DNA from: Magnetovibrio sp.
GTDB taxonomy: Bacteria; Pseudomonadota; Alphaproteobacteria; Rhodospirillales; Magnetovibrionaceae
Assembly: GCA_026196495.1 (NCBI GenBank)
Contig: JAPHSY010000035.1
Span: 1 to 61,095 of the forward strand
DNA: 61,095 nt
Direction of reading: 5' to 3'
The notes below the pieces were generated by a model. It did not search any database, had not been told where the DNA came from, and saw nothing but the letters and a program-made list of their open reading frames with translations. This document shows positions 1 to 8,148 of this stretch, in pieces. Numbering within the stretch: position 1 is the first letter of the stretch; the number at the start of each line of letters is the position of its first letter. Position numbers and translations under genes: made by a program.

Positions 1-99
1 GCTAACCTTCTTGCTCTGCAAACCCGCCAACAATTGGGTATTCAATCCCTCTCGTTTGCTGGTCAAGCTGAACAATCCGTCTTGGGTCTGTTCCGTTAA
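1..99 (+). CDS. Flagellin, C-terminal end (partial)
   Basis: The window opens inside a gene whose last 33 codons (frame 1, TAA at 97-99) encode ANLLALQTRQQLG followed by a SLSFA...QSVLGLFR ending. This matches the D0 helix at the C-terminus of bacterial flagellins, which normally ends in a Q-S-I/V-L-x-L-F/L pattern. The protein is the secreted subunit of the flagellar filament. The upstream part lies outside the window, so its length, the number of flagellin copies and its promoter cannot be seen. A strong hairpin follows, and then the carbohydrate island begins, so this gene marks the left flagellar border of that island. Confidence 0.85.
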   Translation, partial: ANLLALQTRQQLGIQSLSFAGQAEQSVLGLFR

Positions 100-151
100 T
101 ATCAGGCGCTTGATTTATAAGATCGCTTTGATCTTATGGTCTGTAGTAAAC

Positions 152-195
152 AGAACCTCCCACTGCAAACAATTCGCAGTGGGAGGTTCTTTACT
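152..195 (+). terminator. Intrinsic terminator after flagellin
   Basis: A perfect 15-bp inverted repeat (AGAACCTCCCACTGC at 152-166, reverse complement at 176-190) encloses a 9-nt loop. It is followed by TTTACTT. It lies about 50 bp after the flagellin stop and before the next gene, so it should insulate the filament gene from the island. Confidence 0.85.
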
Positions 196-239
196 TCAAG
201 CCTAAAACAAGTATCAGCATGCTAACGATAGAGTGCCCC

Positions 240-1409
240 ATGAATTTTTCAGTTGAACACCCCGTTCGTATCGTGTTTGGCCCTGCCAAAAGTGCAGACC
301 TAGCTGAGGTCTGCGCGCAATATGGTGAAAAGGCCTTCATTGTTACGATGTCTGAGTTGGCCAACTTAGGTTTGTTGAAAAGTGCGCTTGCTGGCTTTGA
401 TCAGCAGGGGCGGGAATACACTCTCTACACGGATGTGAAACCAGAACCCCAAAAAGAAGATTTTGATGCCGCCATTAGCGCCATTCGTGAAGGAAACTAT
501 GATGTTGTGGTGGGTGTCGGTGGTGGTAGCTGTGTAGATTTTGCCAAAGCATTGGCCATCTGTGCGACACATCCCCATGATGTGTGGAGCTATGTAAACC
601 TATCAAATAAGCCACCAAAACCGGTTGATGCCGATAAGGTTCTCCCCGTTATTGCAGTTCCGACCACATCGGGAACGGGTTCAGAAGTAACGCCATTTTC
701 GGTCGTGATTAATCGAGATACGATGCAAGAAGGCACCATAAAAGAGCCTTCCATATTTCCAAAGGTTGCCATTGTTGATCCTGAATTGATGGTTGGTTTG
801 CCAGCTAACTGGACGGCCATTACAGGCGTGGATGCATTTTCCCATGCTTTGGAATCGTATTTTAACAAACAAAACCGCACACCTTATTCGGACATGATTT
901 GTCTCGAAGCCATTCGTTGGATTGTAGAGCATCTCCCCACTGCGTATCGTGATGGTTCGGATATGGTGGCGCGTTCCGGTATGGCCTATGGCGCGACGTT
1001 GGCGGGCTTGGCGATTTCTATGGCTGGAACGACCGTTGGCCATGCCTTGGTTCATCCCACAGATGCCCGAGTGGGCACGCCACACGGTGTGTCGGTGAGC
1101 ATTTATTTACTGGCCGTTTTGAAGCATACGTTGCCTACTGAAGGTGATCGATTCGTCAATATCGCCAAAATTTTTGCCCCAGATTTTCAAGGGTCACAAA
1201 ATGAGGTTATTCAACACGGCGTAGAGAGTATTGAAACCTTTTTAGCGCAATTTGATTTTCCCAAGAAATTGTCAGATTACGGTGTGACGATGGATCAAGT
1301 GGAAGAAATTGTAGATGATACGGTTGGTTATATGTTTAGGCCATTGAATCAACATGTTAAGAGTTTTAATCGAGATGATTTGCATGCCATTGTGATGGAC
1401 TCGTATTAA
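240..1409 (+). CDS. Iron-containing alcohol dehydrogenase family protein
   Basis: About 389 aa. It belongs to the Fe-dependent (type III) alcohol dehydrogenase/dehydroquinate-synthase-like fold and is an NAD(P)-dependent oxidoreductase of alcohols or aldehydes. The nucleotide-binding GGGS motif is at about residues 93-97. The metal ligands expected for the family are present: Asp and His in GVDAFSHALE (about 198 and 202), His in TVGHALVHP (about 267) and His in TPHGVS (about 281). I prefer ATG 240 because MNFSVEHPVRIVFGP is a normal family N-terminus; an in-frame ATG at 219 adds only seven residues. It is the first gene of a plus-strand run with short gaps reaching 11086. In this setting it probably reduces or oxidises a sugar-derived carbonyl, but the substrate is unknown. 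Confidence 0.85.
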   Translation: MNFSVEHPVRIVFGPAKSADLAEVCAQYGEKAFIVTMSELANLGLLKSALAGFDQQGREYTLYTDVKPEPQKEDFDAAISAIREGNYDVVVGVGGGSCVDFAKALAICATHPHDVWSYVNLSNKPPKPVDADKVLPVIAVPTTSGTGSEVTPFSVVINRDTMQEGTIKEPSIFPKVAIVDPELMVGLPANWTAITGVDAFSHALESYFNKQNRTPYSDMICLEAIRWIVEHLPTAYRDGSDMVARSGMAYGATLAGLAISMAGTTVGHALVHPTDARVGTPHGVSVSIYLLAVLKHTLPTEGDRFVNIAKIFAPDFQGSQNEVIQHGVESIETFLAQFDFPKKLSDYGVTMDQVEEIVDDTVGYMFRPLNQHVKSFNRDDLHAIVMDSY

Positions 1410-1424
1410 ACTGAAGGCGCAACA

Positions 1425-3251
1425 GTGAACACAGACCAAGGACAAGAAATGTCTAGCTTAATTGATCAAGTTTCCGCAGAAGGTGGAATTCAGTCTCTCA
1501 CCCGCGAACAGCTTCCCGCACTTGCAGATGAAATACGTGATTTCCTGATCCATTCAGTGTGTCGTACGGGTGGCCACTTGGGCGTGAACACAGGTATTGT
1601 CGAAGTCACAATTGCTATGCATTACGTATTTGATTCTCCCAAAGATAAGTTCGTCTGGGACGTTGGGCATCAGGTTTATGTACACAAGATTCTGACCGGC
1701 CGGGCACATACCTTAAAAACGATGCGCCAAGATGGTGGCAGCCCAGGTTTCCCTGCAAAGGATGAGAGTGAGCACGATTTGATGGATGTTAGCCACGGTG
1801 GCACATCCTTGTCTGTTGCTTCTGGGATTGCGCTTGCCAATAAGATCAAAGGTACGGATGGTTATCCCATTGCCATTATTGGTGATTCTGCCTTGGGAGA
1901 GGGCCTGGCGTTAGAAGCACTCAATCAAATCGGATATGACAAACCGAAAATGCTGATGATCGTCAATGACAACGGTTGGGGTATTACTGAAAACAAAACG
2001 GCGTTGAAAGCACACTTGGCCTCCAAAACTGAAATGATGAGCAATCAAGATGGATTGTTCGAAGCTATGGGCCTTAAGTATGTGGGGCCTGTAGATGGTC
2101 ACGACCTTGATGCACTGATCGATGTGTTGGAGGAGGTCAAAGATGAGCCCGGCCCTGTGGCGTTGCACGTCAAAACGGAAAAAGGTCGGGGTGTGCCATT
2201 TCCCACTGATGACATCACGAAATATCACTTCTGTTTCCCGCTGAACACGGAAACCGGTAAACCCATTACCGAAGATATCGGCACGGAAGAGGGGGTGTTT
2301 TATAAACCATTGTCAAGTTTTAACGCGGCTTTGGTTGGTGCCAAAATCAAGGAAATTGCTGAAAGTGATGACGATATTGCCTTGATTACGCCAGCCACAA
2401 TGGGGGCTTCTGAGACATTGGGGGCCTTTAATGCGGTGCCTGATCGAGCCTTTGATGTGGGTATGGCTGAACAGCATGCACTGACACTTGGCGTTGGTCT
2501 GTCTTTGCAGGGCATGAAGCCAATCATTTCCTATCAATCTACGTTCTTCCAACGTGCCTATGACCAATTGGTACATGATGCATGTGTGAACAATGTGCCG
2601 TTACTGATTATCTTAGCGCGCTCTGGTTTGGCCGGGTTGGACCATGCGACCCATCATGCGGTATTAGACCTGTCGTACCTGTCTTGTGTACCAAACTTGG
2701 AAATCTATTTTCCCCCCGATCACAAAAGCTTCAACGCTTTGTTGGAAGACAAAGCCCGCAATTGGGTCAGTGGACCGACCATTCTCATGAATCCTTATGG
2801 CACCTTGGAAATGATTGAACCTTCGGATGAAGAGCTCCAATCCATGGTGGATAATTTGTACAATGCAGATAATGTTGGCGTCATTCTAACCACGGCCGGG
2901 TTCTTGAAATCTGCACTAAAGGTTCAGGCCAAATTGCAAGAGGCTGGTGCCAAATGGGCTGTGTTGAACGTCACGAAGATTGCACCGTTGGACCAAGACT
3001 TATTTGCCAAGTTATTCGGACAGTATGACCGTTTTGTCACCATGGAAGAAAATGTCAGTCGTGGTGGTATGGGCAGTTCTGTATTAGAGATAGCCAACGA
3101 TATGGGCAAACCGATCGAAGCTTTACGTATCACTTTAGGTGACAAGTTTGTTGATCATGGCACGCGCCCGTATTTGCATGCCCAATGCGATATTGGCGCT
3201 GATAACGTGGTGGCCAAAGTTAAGGCCAAGTGGCCAGACCTGAAGTCTTGA
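1425..3251 (+). CDS. DXS-like transketolase-family enzyme (ThDP-dependent)
   Basis: 608 aa, full length for the 1-deoxy-xylulose-5-phosphate synthase (DXS) family, with both halves of a transketolase in one chain. It has an N-terminal ThDP/Mg region with GDS (about 153-155) and NDN (about 181-183), and a pyrimidine-binding domain with the catalytic Glu in AEQHA (about 348). Motifs diverge from housekeeping DXS: GDS replaces GDG, and GLDHATHHA replaces the usual GxDGxTHxG. The GTG start at 1425 has GAAGG about 8 nt upstream; ATG 1449 is an alternative. It sits 15 bp after the Fe-ADH gene and 22 bp before a Zn-ADH gene, so a paralogue working on sugars in this pathway is more likely than the isoprenoid enzyme. 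The acceptor and donor are not evident. Confidence 0.8.
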   Translation: MNTDQGQEMSSLIDQVSAEGGIQSLTREQLPALADEIRDFLIHSVCRTGGHLGVNTGIVEVTIAMHYVFDSPKDKFVWDVGHQVYVHKILTGRAHTLKTMRQDGGSPGFPAKDESEHDLMDVSHGGTSLSVASGIALANKIKGTDGYPIAIIGDSALGEGLALEALNQIGYDKPKMLMIVNDNGWGITENKTALKAHLASKTEMMSNQDGLFEAMGLKYVGPVDGHDLDALIDVLEEVKDEPGPVALHVKTEKGRGVPFPTDDITKYHFCFPLNTETGKPITEDIGTEEGVFYKPLSSFNAALVGAKIKEIAESDDDIALITPATMGASETLGAFNAVPDRAFDVGMAEQHALTLGVGLSLQGMKPIISYQSTFFQRAYDQLVHDACVNNVPLLIILARSGLAGLDHATHHAVLDLSYLSCVPNLEIYFPPDHKSFNALLEDKARNWVSGPTILMNPYGTLEMIEPSDEELQSMVDNLYNADNVGVILTTAGFLKSALKVQAKLQEAGAKWAVLNVTKIAPLDQDLFAKLFGQYDRFVTMEENVSRGGMGSSVLEIANDMGKPIEALRITLGDKFVDHGTRPYLHAQCDIGADNVVAKVKAKWPDLKS

Positions 3252-3273
3252 TTTAGGGAGCTATACGCACACG

Positions 3274-4332
3274 ATGAAAATCACTGAAGCCATACTTACT
3301 GGACCCAACACCATTGAGCTGCAGAATCATGATGTGCCGCTGCTTAATGATGATGAGTTGTTGGTGGAGGTGTCTGTCTGTGGTGTGTGCAGCAGTGAGT
3401 TCCCGGTTCTACGCGGTGAAGTTCAAGGCAAGTGCGGCGTGTCATTTCGCTATGCAGATTATCCCTGTTTTCTTGGCCATGAGGTTTCAGGGGTGGTTGT
3501 GGATAAAGGGACAGCTGTCTCTCAGTTCAACATTGGGGATCGTGTAACGGGTGTGGCGTATGAGGGCTCTGGCTTTGCAACGCACGTGGTTGCTCCGGCT
3601 TCGATGATGGTCAAGGTTGCTGACAACATTCCGTTGGATTATGCCTTGGGTGAGCCCGTGATGGCGGTGATGAATGCTGTACGCATGGCAGAGCCTGAGC
3701 TTGGTGATCAAGCTTTGTTGGTGGGTGACGGCTTCATGTCCTTAATGACGGTGGCAGCGCTGTCTCAATATGGACTGAAAAATATTATCGTTACCGGGCA
3801 TCATGCTGAACGTTTGTCTATCGCCAAAGCTTTAGGTGCTACCACAGTGGTCAATTCCAAAGATACGGATGCCTATTGGGCTGTTAGAGAATTGTTAGAT
3901 GGAGATGATTTTGATCGCAATGTCACATTGTGGAAAAACGGTGTTGATATTGCGTTCGAATATGCGGGGAAAATGGAAACCCTGCAACTGTGTGCAAGCC
4001 TATGTAAGCCCAAGCAACGTGCTAAGTTGATGATGACTTCGTTTTATCCAGAAGAACCCTTTACCCTAGGTCATTATTTGATCAACCGTGCCCCATCTTT
4101 GGTGCCGTCATTCCCAGCCCACTCTAAGGATGTGTTGGATGATTTGGATCGGGGTATGTGGGCACTGGAACAAGGGACGTTCCAAATGGATAAGCTGGTT
4201 ACTCACGCGTTTGAATTAAACAATATTGACGCTGCGATGGCTTATGCCAGTGGACGCACCGATGGTTATATAAAGGGCATTGTAACCCCCAGCTTTGACA
4301 AGCTTGAAACAAATGTAAGGCAAGTCTCATGA
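3274..4332 (+). CDS. Zinc-type (MDR) alcohol/polyol dehydrogenase
   Basis: 352 aa, medium-chain dehydrogenase/reductase. The catalytic-zinc Cys lies in the CGVC segment (residues 36-39) and GHE is at 68-70. The Rossmann domain follows around residue 145 onward (LVGDGFMSL). The four-cysteine structural-zinc lobe of classical ADHs is absent: the chain runs from VTGVAYEGSG straight to the FATHVVAP segment. It probably interconverts a sugar hydroxyl and ketone using NAD(P). Its 3' end overlaps the next gene in an ATGA arrangement (4329-4332), indicating translational coupling with the ATP-grasp protein. SD-like AGGGAG lies upstream of ATG 3274. Confidence 0.82.
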   Translation: MKITEAILTGPNTIELQNHDVPLLNDDELLVEVSVCGVCSSEFPVLRGEVQGKCGVSFRYADYPCFLGHEVSGVVVDKGTAVSQFNIGDRVTGVAYEGSGFATHVVAPASMMVKVADNIPLDYALGEPVMAVMNAVRMAEPELGDQALLVGDGFMSLMTVAALSQYGLKNIIVTGHHAERLSIAKALGATTVVNSKDTDAYWAVRELLDGDDFDRNVTLWKNGVDIAFEYAGKMETLQLCASLCKPKQRAKLMMTSFYPEEPFTLGHYLINRAPSLVPSFPAHSKDVLDDLDRGMWALEQGTFQMDKLVTHAFELNNIDAAMAYASGRTDGYIKGIVTPSFDKLETNVRQVS

Positions 4333-5552
4333 GTGATAAGAGATGTTTGCTGATTGTCGGTGCAGGGTTTGAGCAAATTTATGCTTACAATATGGCGCAT
4401 AAAATGGGGCTTGAAGTTGTAGCGTCTGATTATGACCCGCAAGCCCCAGCCTTTGAATATGCCGATTATAAATTAATAGCATCAACCCGTAATCCTGAAG
4501 AAACCATAACAGCAGCCAAGAAATTTCACCAAGAGCAACGGCCAATTGATGGTGTAATGACGGTTGCAAACGATGTTCCCTTAACCGTTGCCAGCGTTGC
4601 TGATGCGTTGGGGTTGCCGGGAATATCGATAGATGCGGCACGTATTGCGTCGGACAAGTTTTTGATGAAGCGCGAATTTGAAGCAGCTGGTGTCCCGGTG
4701 CCGAGGTATGAAGAAATTTTTTCAGCAGATGATATCAGGCGCCTTGCCAAAGACGGGGGCTTGCCCTTGGTTATTAAACCCAATGATGGGCGCGGTGCGC
4801 GGGGCGTTTTGCGTATTACCCAAGATATTGATTTTGACTGGGCCTTTGCTTACACCAAGAAGACCTCAGAAAGTGGACAAGTCCTAGCAGAGGCGTTTGT
4901 CAACGGTCCACAGCTGAGCTCGGAATCGATGATATACAATGGCAAGTGCTACACTGCTGCCGTCTCGCATCGCAACTATGAACTCTTGGACACGTATGCC
5001 CCTTATATTATCGAAAATGGCGGTGTGATCCCTGCAGATCTAAGTGAAATAGACTTAAAATCCATTGATAGAGTCATACACGATGCGGCCAAAGCCATGG
5101 GGGTGGAGCGGGGCACAGTCAAAGGTGATATCGTTCTGTCCGAGGACGGTCCCGTTGTAATTGAATTGGCGGCTCGTTTGAGTGGTGGCGGTTTGTGTAC
5201 CGACCAAATTCCATTGTCCCGTGGTGTTGACTTGGTCGAGCAGACCATTCGCTTGGCCTTAGGGGAAGAGTTGGACGTCAATGATTTGATCCCACAAGAC
5301 CTCTGCAAAATTGGCATTCGCTACATTTTTCCAAAACCAGGAGTCGTTCAGAGTGTTCAAGGTTTTGATGATTTGGATAAGCTGGAATGGATTTCAAAGA
5401 AAAAACTATTGGTTGAGGTGGGAGACATCATTGAAGATGTCGTGAGCCATCCGTCTCGTGTTGGCTTTGTCCACGCTGTTGGACAAAGCTATGATGAAGC
5501 GGAGCACCGAGCTATTTCTGCCGTAGAACAAGTTGTTATTAAAACGGCCTGA
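4329..5552 (+). CDS. ATP-grasp ligase
   Basis: 407 aa. The N-terminal pre-ATP-grasp Rossmann-like domain starts LLIVGAGFEQIYAYN. The ATP-grasp fold has the phosphate-binding Lys/glycine loop IKPNDGRGARGV (about 150-161) and the Mg-binding strand VIELAARLSGGG (about 275-286), close to the E-x-N-x-R-x-GG pattern of active enzymes. Such enzymes join a carboxylate to an amine, thiol or imine through an acylphosphate. In a carbohydrate island a likely job is amide formation between an amino or hydroxy acid and an amino sugar, but that is inference. It overlaps the Zn-ADH gene by 4 bp. Two further ATP-grasp genes lie at 11092-13391. Confidence 0.85.
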   Translation: MSDKRCLLIVGAGFEQIYAYNMAHKMGLEVVASDYDPQAPAFEYADYKLIASTRNPEETITAAKKFHQEQRPIDGVMTVANDVPLTVASVADALGLPGISIDAARIASDKFLMKREFEAAGVPVPRYEEIFSADDIRRLAKDGGLPLVIKPNDGRGARGVLRITQDIDFDWAFAYTKKTSESGQVLAEAFVNGPQLSSESMIYNGKCYTAAVSHRNYELLDTYAPYIIENGGVIPADLSEIDLKSIDRVIHDAAKAMGVERGTVKGDIVLSEDGPVVIELAARLSGGGLCTDQIPLSRGVDLVEQTIRLALGEELDVNDLIPQDLCKIGIRYIFPKPGVVQSVQGFDDLDKLEWISKKKLLVEVGDIIEDVVSHPSRVGFVHAVGQSYDEAEHRAISAVEQVVIKTA

Positions 5553-5570
5553 AGCCGAAGGAGAACACCT

Positions 5571-6407
5571 GTGAGTTCCGATACAGATATTGATCTGAAA
5601 GCCTTGGCACTGGAAATGCGCGGCAACATCATAAAGATGAATTGCCATGCTGGTTCCGGGCATCCGGGGGGCGCGCTTTCTTCGGTGGAGATGCTGACCT
5701 ACTTATTCTTTAAAGAAATGAATTTTGGTCCGAACAATGCCTTGGACAATGACCGGGATCGTTTCATTCTGTCCAAAGGTCACGGCTGTATGTCGCTTTA
5801 CGCGGCATTGGCAAAAAAAGGATTTTTTGATGAGGAAGAATTTAAGCATCTGCGTCATATCGATAGTATGCTTCAAGGCCATCCTGATCGGGTGAAAACC
5901 CCTGGAGTTGAATTTAACTCTGGTTCTTTGGGCCAAGGTTTTTCGTTTTCCCTGGGCTGTGCGCTGGCAGGCAAACGCCGCGGCAGTGACGGGCGGATCT
6001 ATGCGTTGTTGGGCGATGGTGAACTAAATGAAGGCCAAGTGTGGGAAGGCTTGATGTTTGGAGCGCACTATAAATTGGATAACATTGTTGCTTTGGTTGA
6101 TTACAACAAACTGCAAAGCGACGATTTAAATTCCAACATCACAGCGTTGGAACCTTTAATGGATAAGTTCAGCGCATTTGGTTGGCACGCCATTGAAATT
6201 GATGGGCACAATTTTGATGAGATAGCGGCCGCACTGGCCGAGGCCCGCACCGTTCAAGGCAAACCCACCATCATCTTAGCTCATACGGTGAAGGGCAAAG
6301 GCATTTCATATATGGAAGGTGTGCCCAAGTGGCATGGCTCGCTGGCACCCCAAGGGGAAGAACGCAGTCAAGCCCTGCGTGAATGTGGGTTGGAGGGATT
6401 GGACTGA
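5571..6407 (+). CDS. Transketolase, N-terminal (ThDP-binding) subunit
   Basis: 278 aa, corresponding to only the first domain of transketolase. It shows the transketolase markers GHPGGALSS near the N-terminus, SKGHGCMSLYAAL, and the ThDP/Mg motif GDGELNEG (about 149) followed by VDYNKLQSDD. The GTG start at 5571 is chosen because AAGGAGA lies 7-8 nt upstream. The stop overlaps the start of the C-terminal subunit gene by one base (TGATG at 6405-6409), so the two halves should be made together as a heteromeric two-carbon transferase. A second split pair is encoded on the minus strand at 28243-30019. Confidence 0.9.
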   Translation: MSSDTDIDLKALALEMRGNIIKMNCHAGSGHPGGALSSVEMLTYLFFKEMNFGPNNALDNDRDRFILSKGHGCMSLYAALAKKGFFDEEEFKHLRHIDSMLQGHPDRVKTPGVEFNSGSLGQGFSFSLGCALAGKRRGSDGRIYALLGDGELNEGQVWEGLMFGAHYKLDNIVALVDYNKLQSDDLNSNITALEPLMDKFSAFGWHAIEIDGHNFDEIAAALAEARTVQGKPTIILAHTVKGKGISYMEGVPKWHGSLAPQGEERSQALRECGLEGLD

Positions 6408-7351
6408 TGATCAGCTTACGTGAAGCCTTTGGTAATTCCCTTGTTGAGTTGGCCAAAACTCGTGATGATTTTGTCGTGTTGGATGCTGATGTTGCAGGTG
6501 GGACCGGAGTAAATATTTTTCGGGATGCCTATCCAGACCGCTTTATTCAGTGCGCCATTGCGGAACAAAATATGGTGAGTATGGCTGCTGGCTTGGCCAG
6601 TACAGGTGTTATCCCCATTGTCACGTGCTATGCCGTGTTTGCATCTATGCGCGCCATTGAACAGGCACGAAACGGTGTGGGCTATCCCAACTTCAATGTC
6701 AAGATTGCAGCCAGCCACATTGGCATGGATGTTGGGCCAGATGGTGCCAGTCATCAATGTGTTGAAGATGTCGCAATCTATCGAGCAATTCCAAATTATT
6801 CCGTGGTCTCACCGGCGGACCCAACGGAATTGAAACGTTCTTTATCGGCAATATTGGATCATCAAGGCCCGGTGTACTTCCGCACAGGGCGCAGTCCCGT
6901 TCCAGAAATTGAAGGTAACAATCCCTCAGCACCGTTTCTACTGGGTAAAGGCCAATTGGTTCGTGAGGGTACGGACCTCACCATCATTGCTGTTGGTATT
7001 ATGGTTCACCGCGCCGTGTTGGCGGCTGAACTGCTTGCAACCCAGGGGGTGTCGTGTCGCGTGGTGAACATGGCTTCCTTAAAGCCTATTGACCGAGATT
7101 TGGTGATTAAGTGTGCTGCGGAAACAGGTGCCATTGTCACCGCCGAAGATCACAATGTGATGGGTGGCCTAGGCAGTGCCGTGGCCGAAGTGGTGGTCAG
7201 TGCTTCACCATGCCCGATGGATTTTGTTGGGATACAGGATACCTTTGGCGAGTCTGGTGAGCCGGATGATCTGGCCGCTAAGTATGGCCTGACTGAAAAA
7301 GATATGGTTGAGGCAGCAGAGCGTGTTTTGGCACGCAAAGTGGGGCAATGA
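6407..7351 (+). CDS. Transketolase, C-terminal subunit
   Basis: 314 aa. This is the pyrimidine-binding plus C-terminal domain of a split transketolase. The catalytic glutamate is in AEQNMVSMAAGLA (Glu at about 52), and the C-terminal domain has MASLKPID and TAEDHNVMGGLGSAV, typical of these subunits. ATG 6407 is preferred over the in-frame upstream ATG at 6383 because it has TGGAGGG upstream and overlaps the previous stop. Together with the preceding subunit it should transfer a ketol (C2) unit between sugars. Its 3' end overlaps the following SDR gene in an ATGATG arrangement, which ties the reductase to the transketolase product. Confidence 0.9.
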   Translation: MISLREAFGNSLVELAKTRDDFVVLDADVAGGTGVNIFRDAYPDRFIQCAIAEQNMVSMAAGLASTGVIPIVTCYAVFASMRAIEQARNGVGYPNFNVKIAASHIGMDVGPDGASHQCVEDVAIYRAIPNYSVVSPADPTELKRSLSAILDHQGPVYFRTGRSPVPEIEGNNPSAPFLLGKGQLVREGTDLTIIAVGIMVHRAVLAAELLATQGVSCRVVNMASLKPIDRDLVIKCAAETGAIVTAEDHNVMGGLGSAVAEVVVSASPCPMDFVGIQDTFGESGEPDDLAAKYGLTEKDMVEAAERVLARKVGQ

Positions 7352-8103
7352 TGAACTCCTTAAACAACAAGGTTGTTGTCGTCACAGGCGGTAGTCGTGG
7401 AATTGGTCGTGGCATCGCCTTGCGCTGTGCTGAAGCCGGGGCACGGGTTGCGTTGAGCTATAGCTCCCAAAAACAAGCTTCTGATGATGTGGTTTCAGAA
7501 ATTGAAGCAGCGGGTGGTCAGGCATTATCCATGGAATTGCATGTCGAAGACCGGGGCTCCATTCAATCTGCGCTGGATACGGTTAATGATACATTTGGTG
7601 GTGTGGACGTGTTGATCAACAATGCGGCGATTTCACAGGAAAAACCATTTTTAGAAATTACCGATGATGACTGGGACGTCATGTTGGCAATCAATTTACG
7701 TGGTGCATTTTCGTTTTCTCAAATGGTTCTTCCGCACATGATTGAAAAGGGTTGGGGGCGAATTATCAATATTTCTTCTATTGGTGGACAATGGGGTGGC
7801 TTTAACCAAGTTCATTATGCAGCTTCAAAGGCGGCACTGATAAGCCTGACGCAGTCACTGGCAAAAATTTATAGTGGTGAAGGGGTGACTGCCAATGCTA
7901 TTGCGCCAGGGTTGGTGGCAACGGATATGGCTGCGGCTGAACTTGATAGTGATGAAGGCCAAAAGAAAGTCGCAGGTATTCCCGCAGGGCGCATTGGCAC
8001 AACGACGGAAATTGCCGATGCCGTGGTGTTCCTCGCAAGTGAGGAATCCGGGTACATTACCGGTCAAACCTTAAACTTGAATGGTGGAATGTATTTTTCA
8101 TAA
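7348..8103 (+). CDS. SDR family oxidoreductase (FabG-like)
   Basis: 251 aa classical short-chain dehydrogenase. It has the NAD(P)-binding TGGSRGIGRG (about 14-23), NNAA, an active-site Ser in NISSIGG, and the catalytic Tyr/Lys of YAASK (about 157/161). The C-terminus GYITGQTLNLNGG is typical of FabG-type enzymes. The start codon overlaps the transketolase C-subunit stop by 4 bp. A reasonable inference is that it reduces or oxidises the keto product of the split transketolase. A fatty-acid role is unlikely because no acyl-carrier genes are nearby. Confidence 0.87.
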   Translation: MMNSLNNKVVVVTGGSRGIGRGIALRCAEAGARVALSYSSQKQASDDVVSEIEAAGGQALSMELHVEDRGSIQSALDTVNDTFGGVDVLINNAAISQEKPFLEITDDDWDVMLAINLRGAFSFSQMVLPHMIEKGWGRIINISSIGGQWGGFNQVHYAASKAALISLTQSLAKIYSGEGVTANAIAPGLVATDMAAAELDSDEGQKKVAGIPAGRIGTTTEIADAVVFLASEESGYITGQTLNLNGGMYFS

Positions 8104-8148
8104 ACATTTTTTGATGTGGTTATCGAAGTGATTAGGAAAGGTGTTTCG

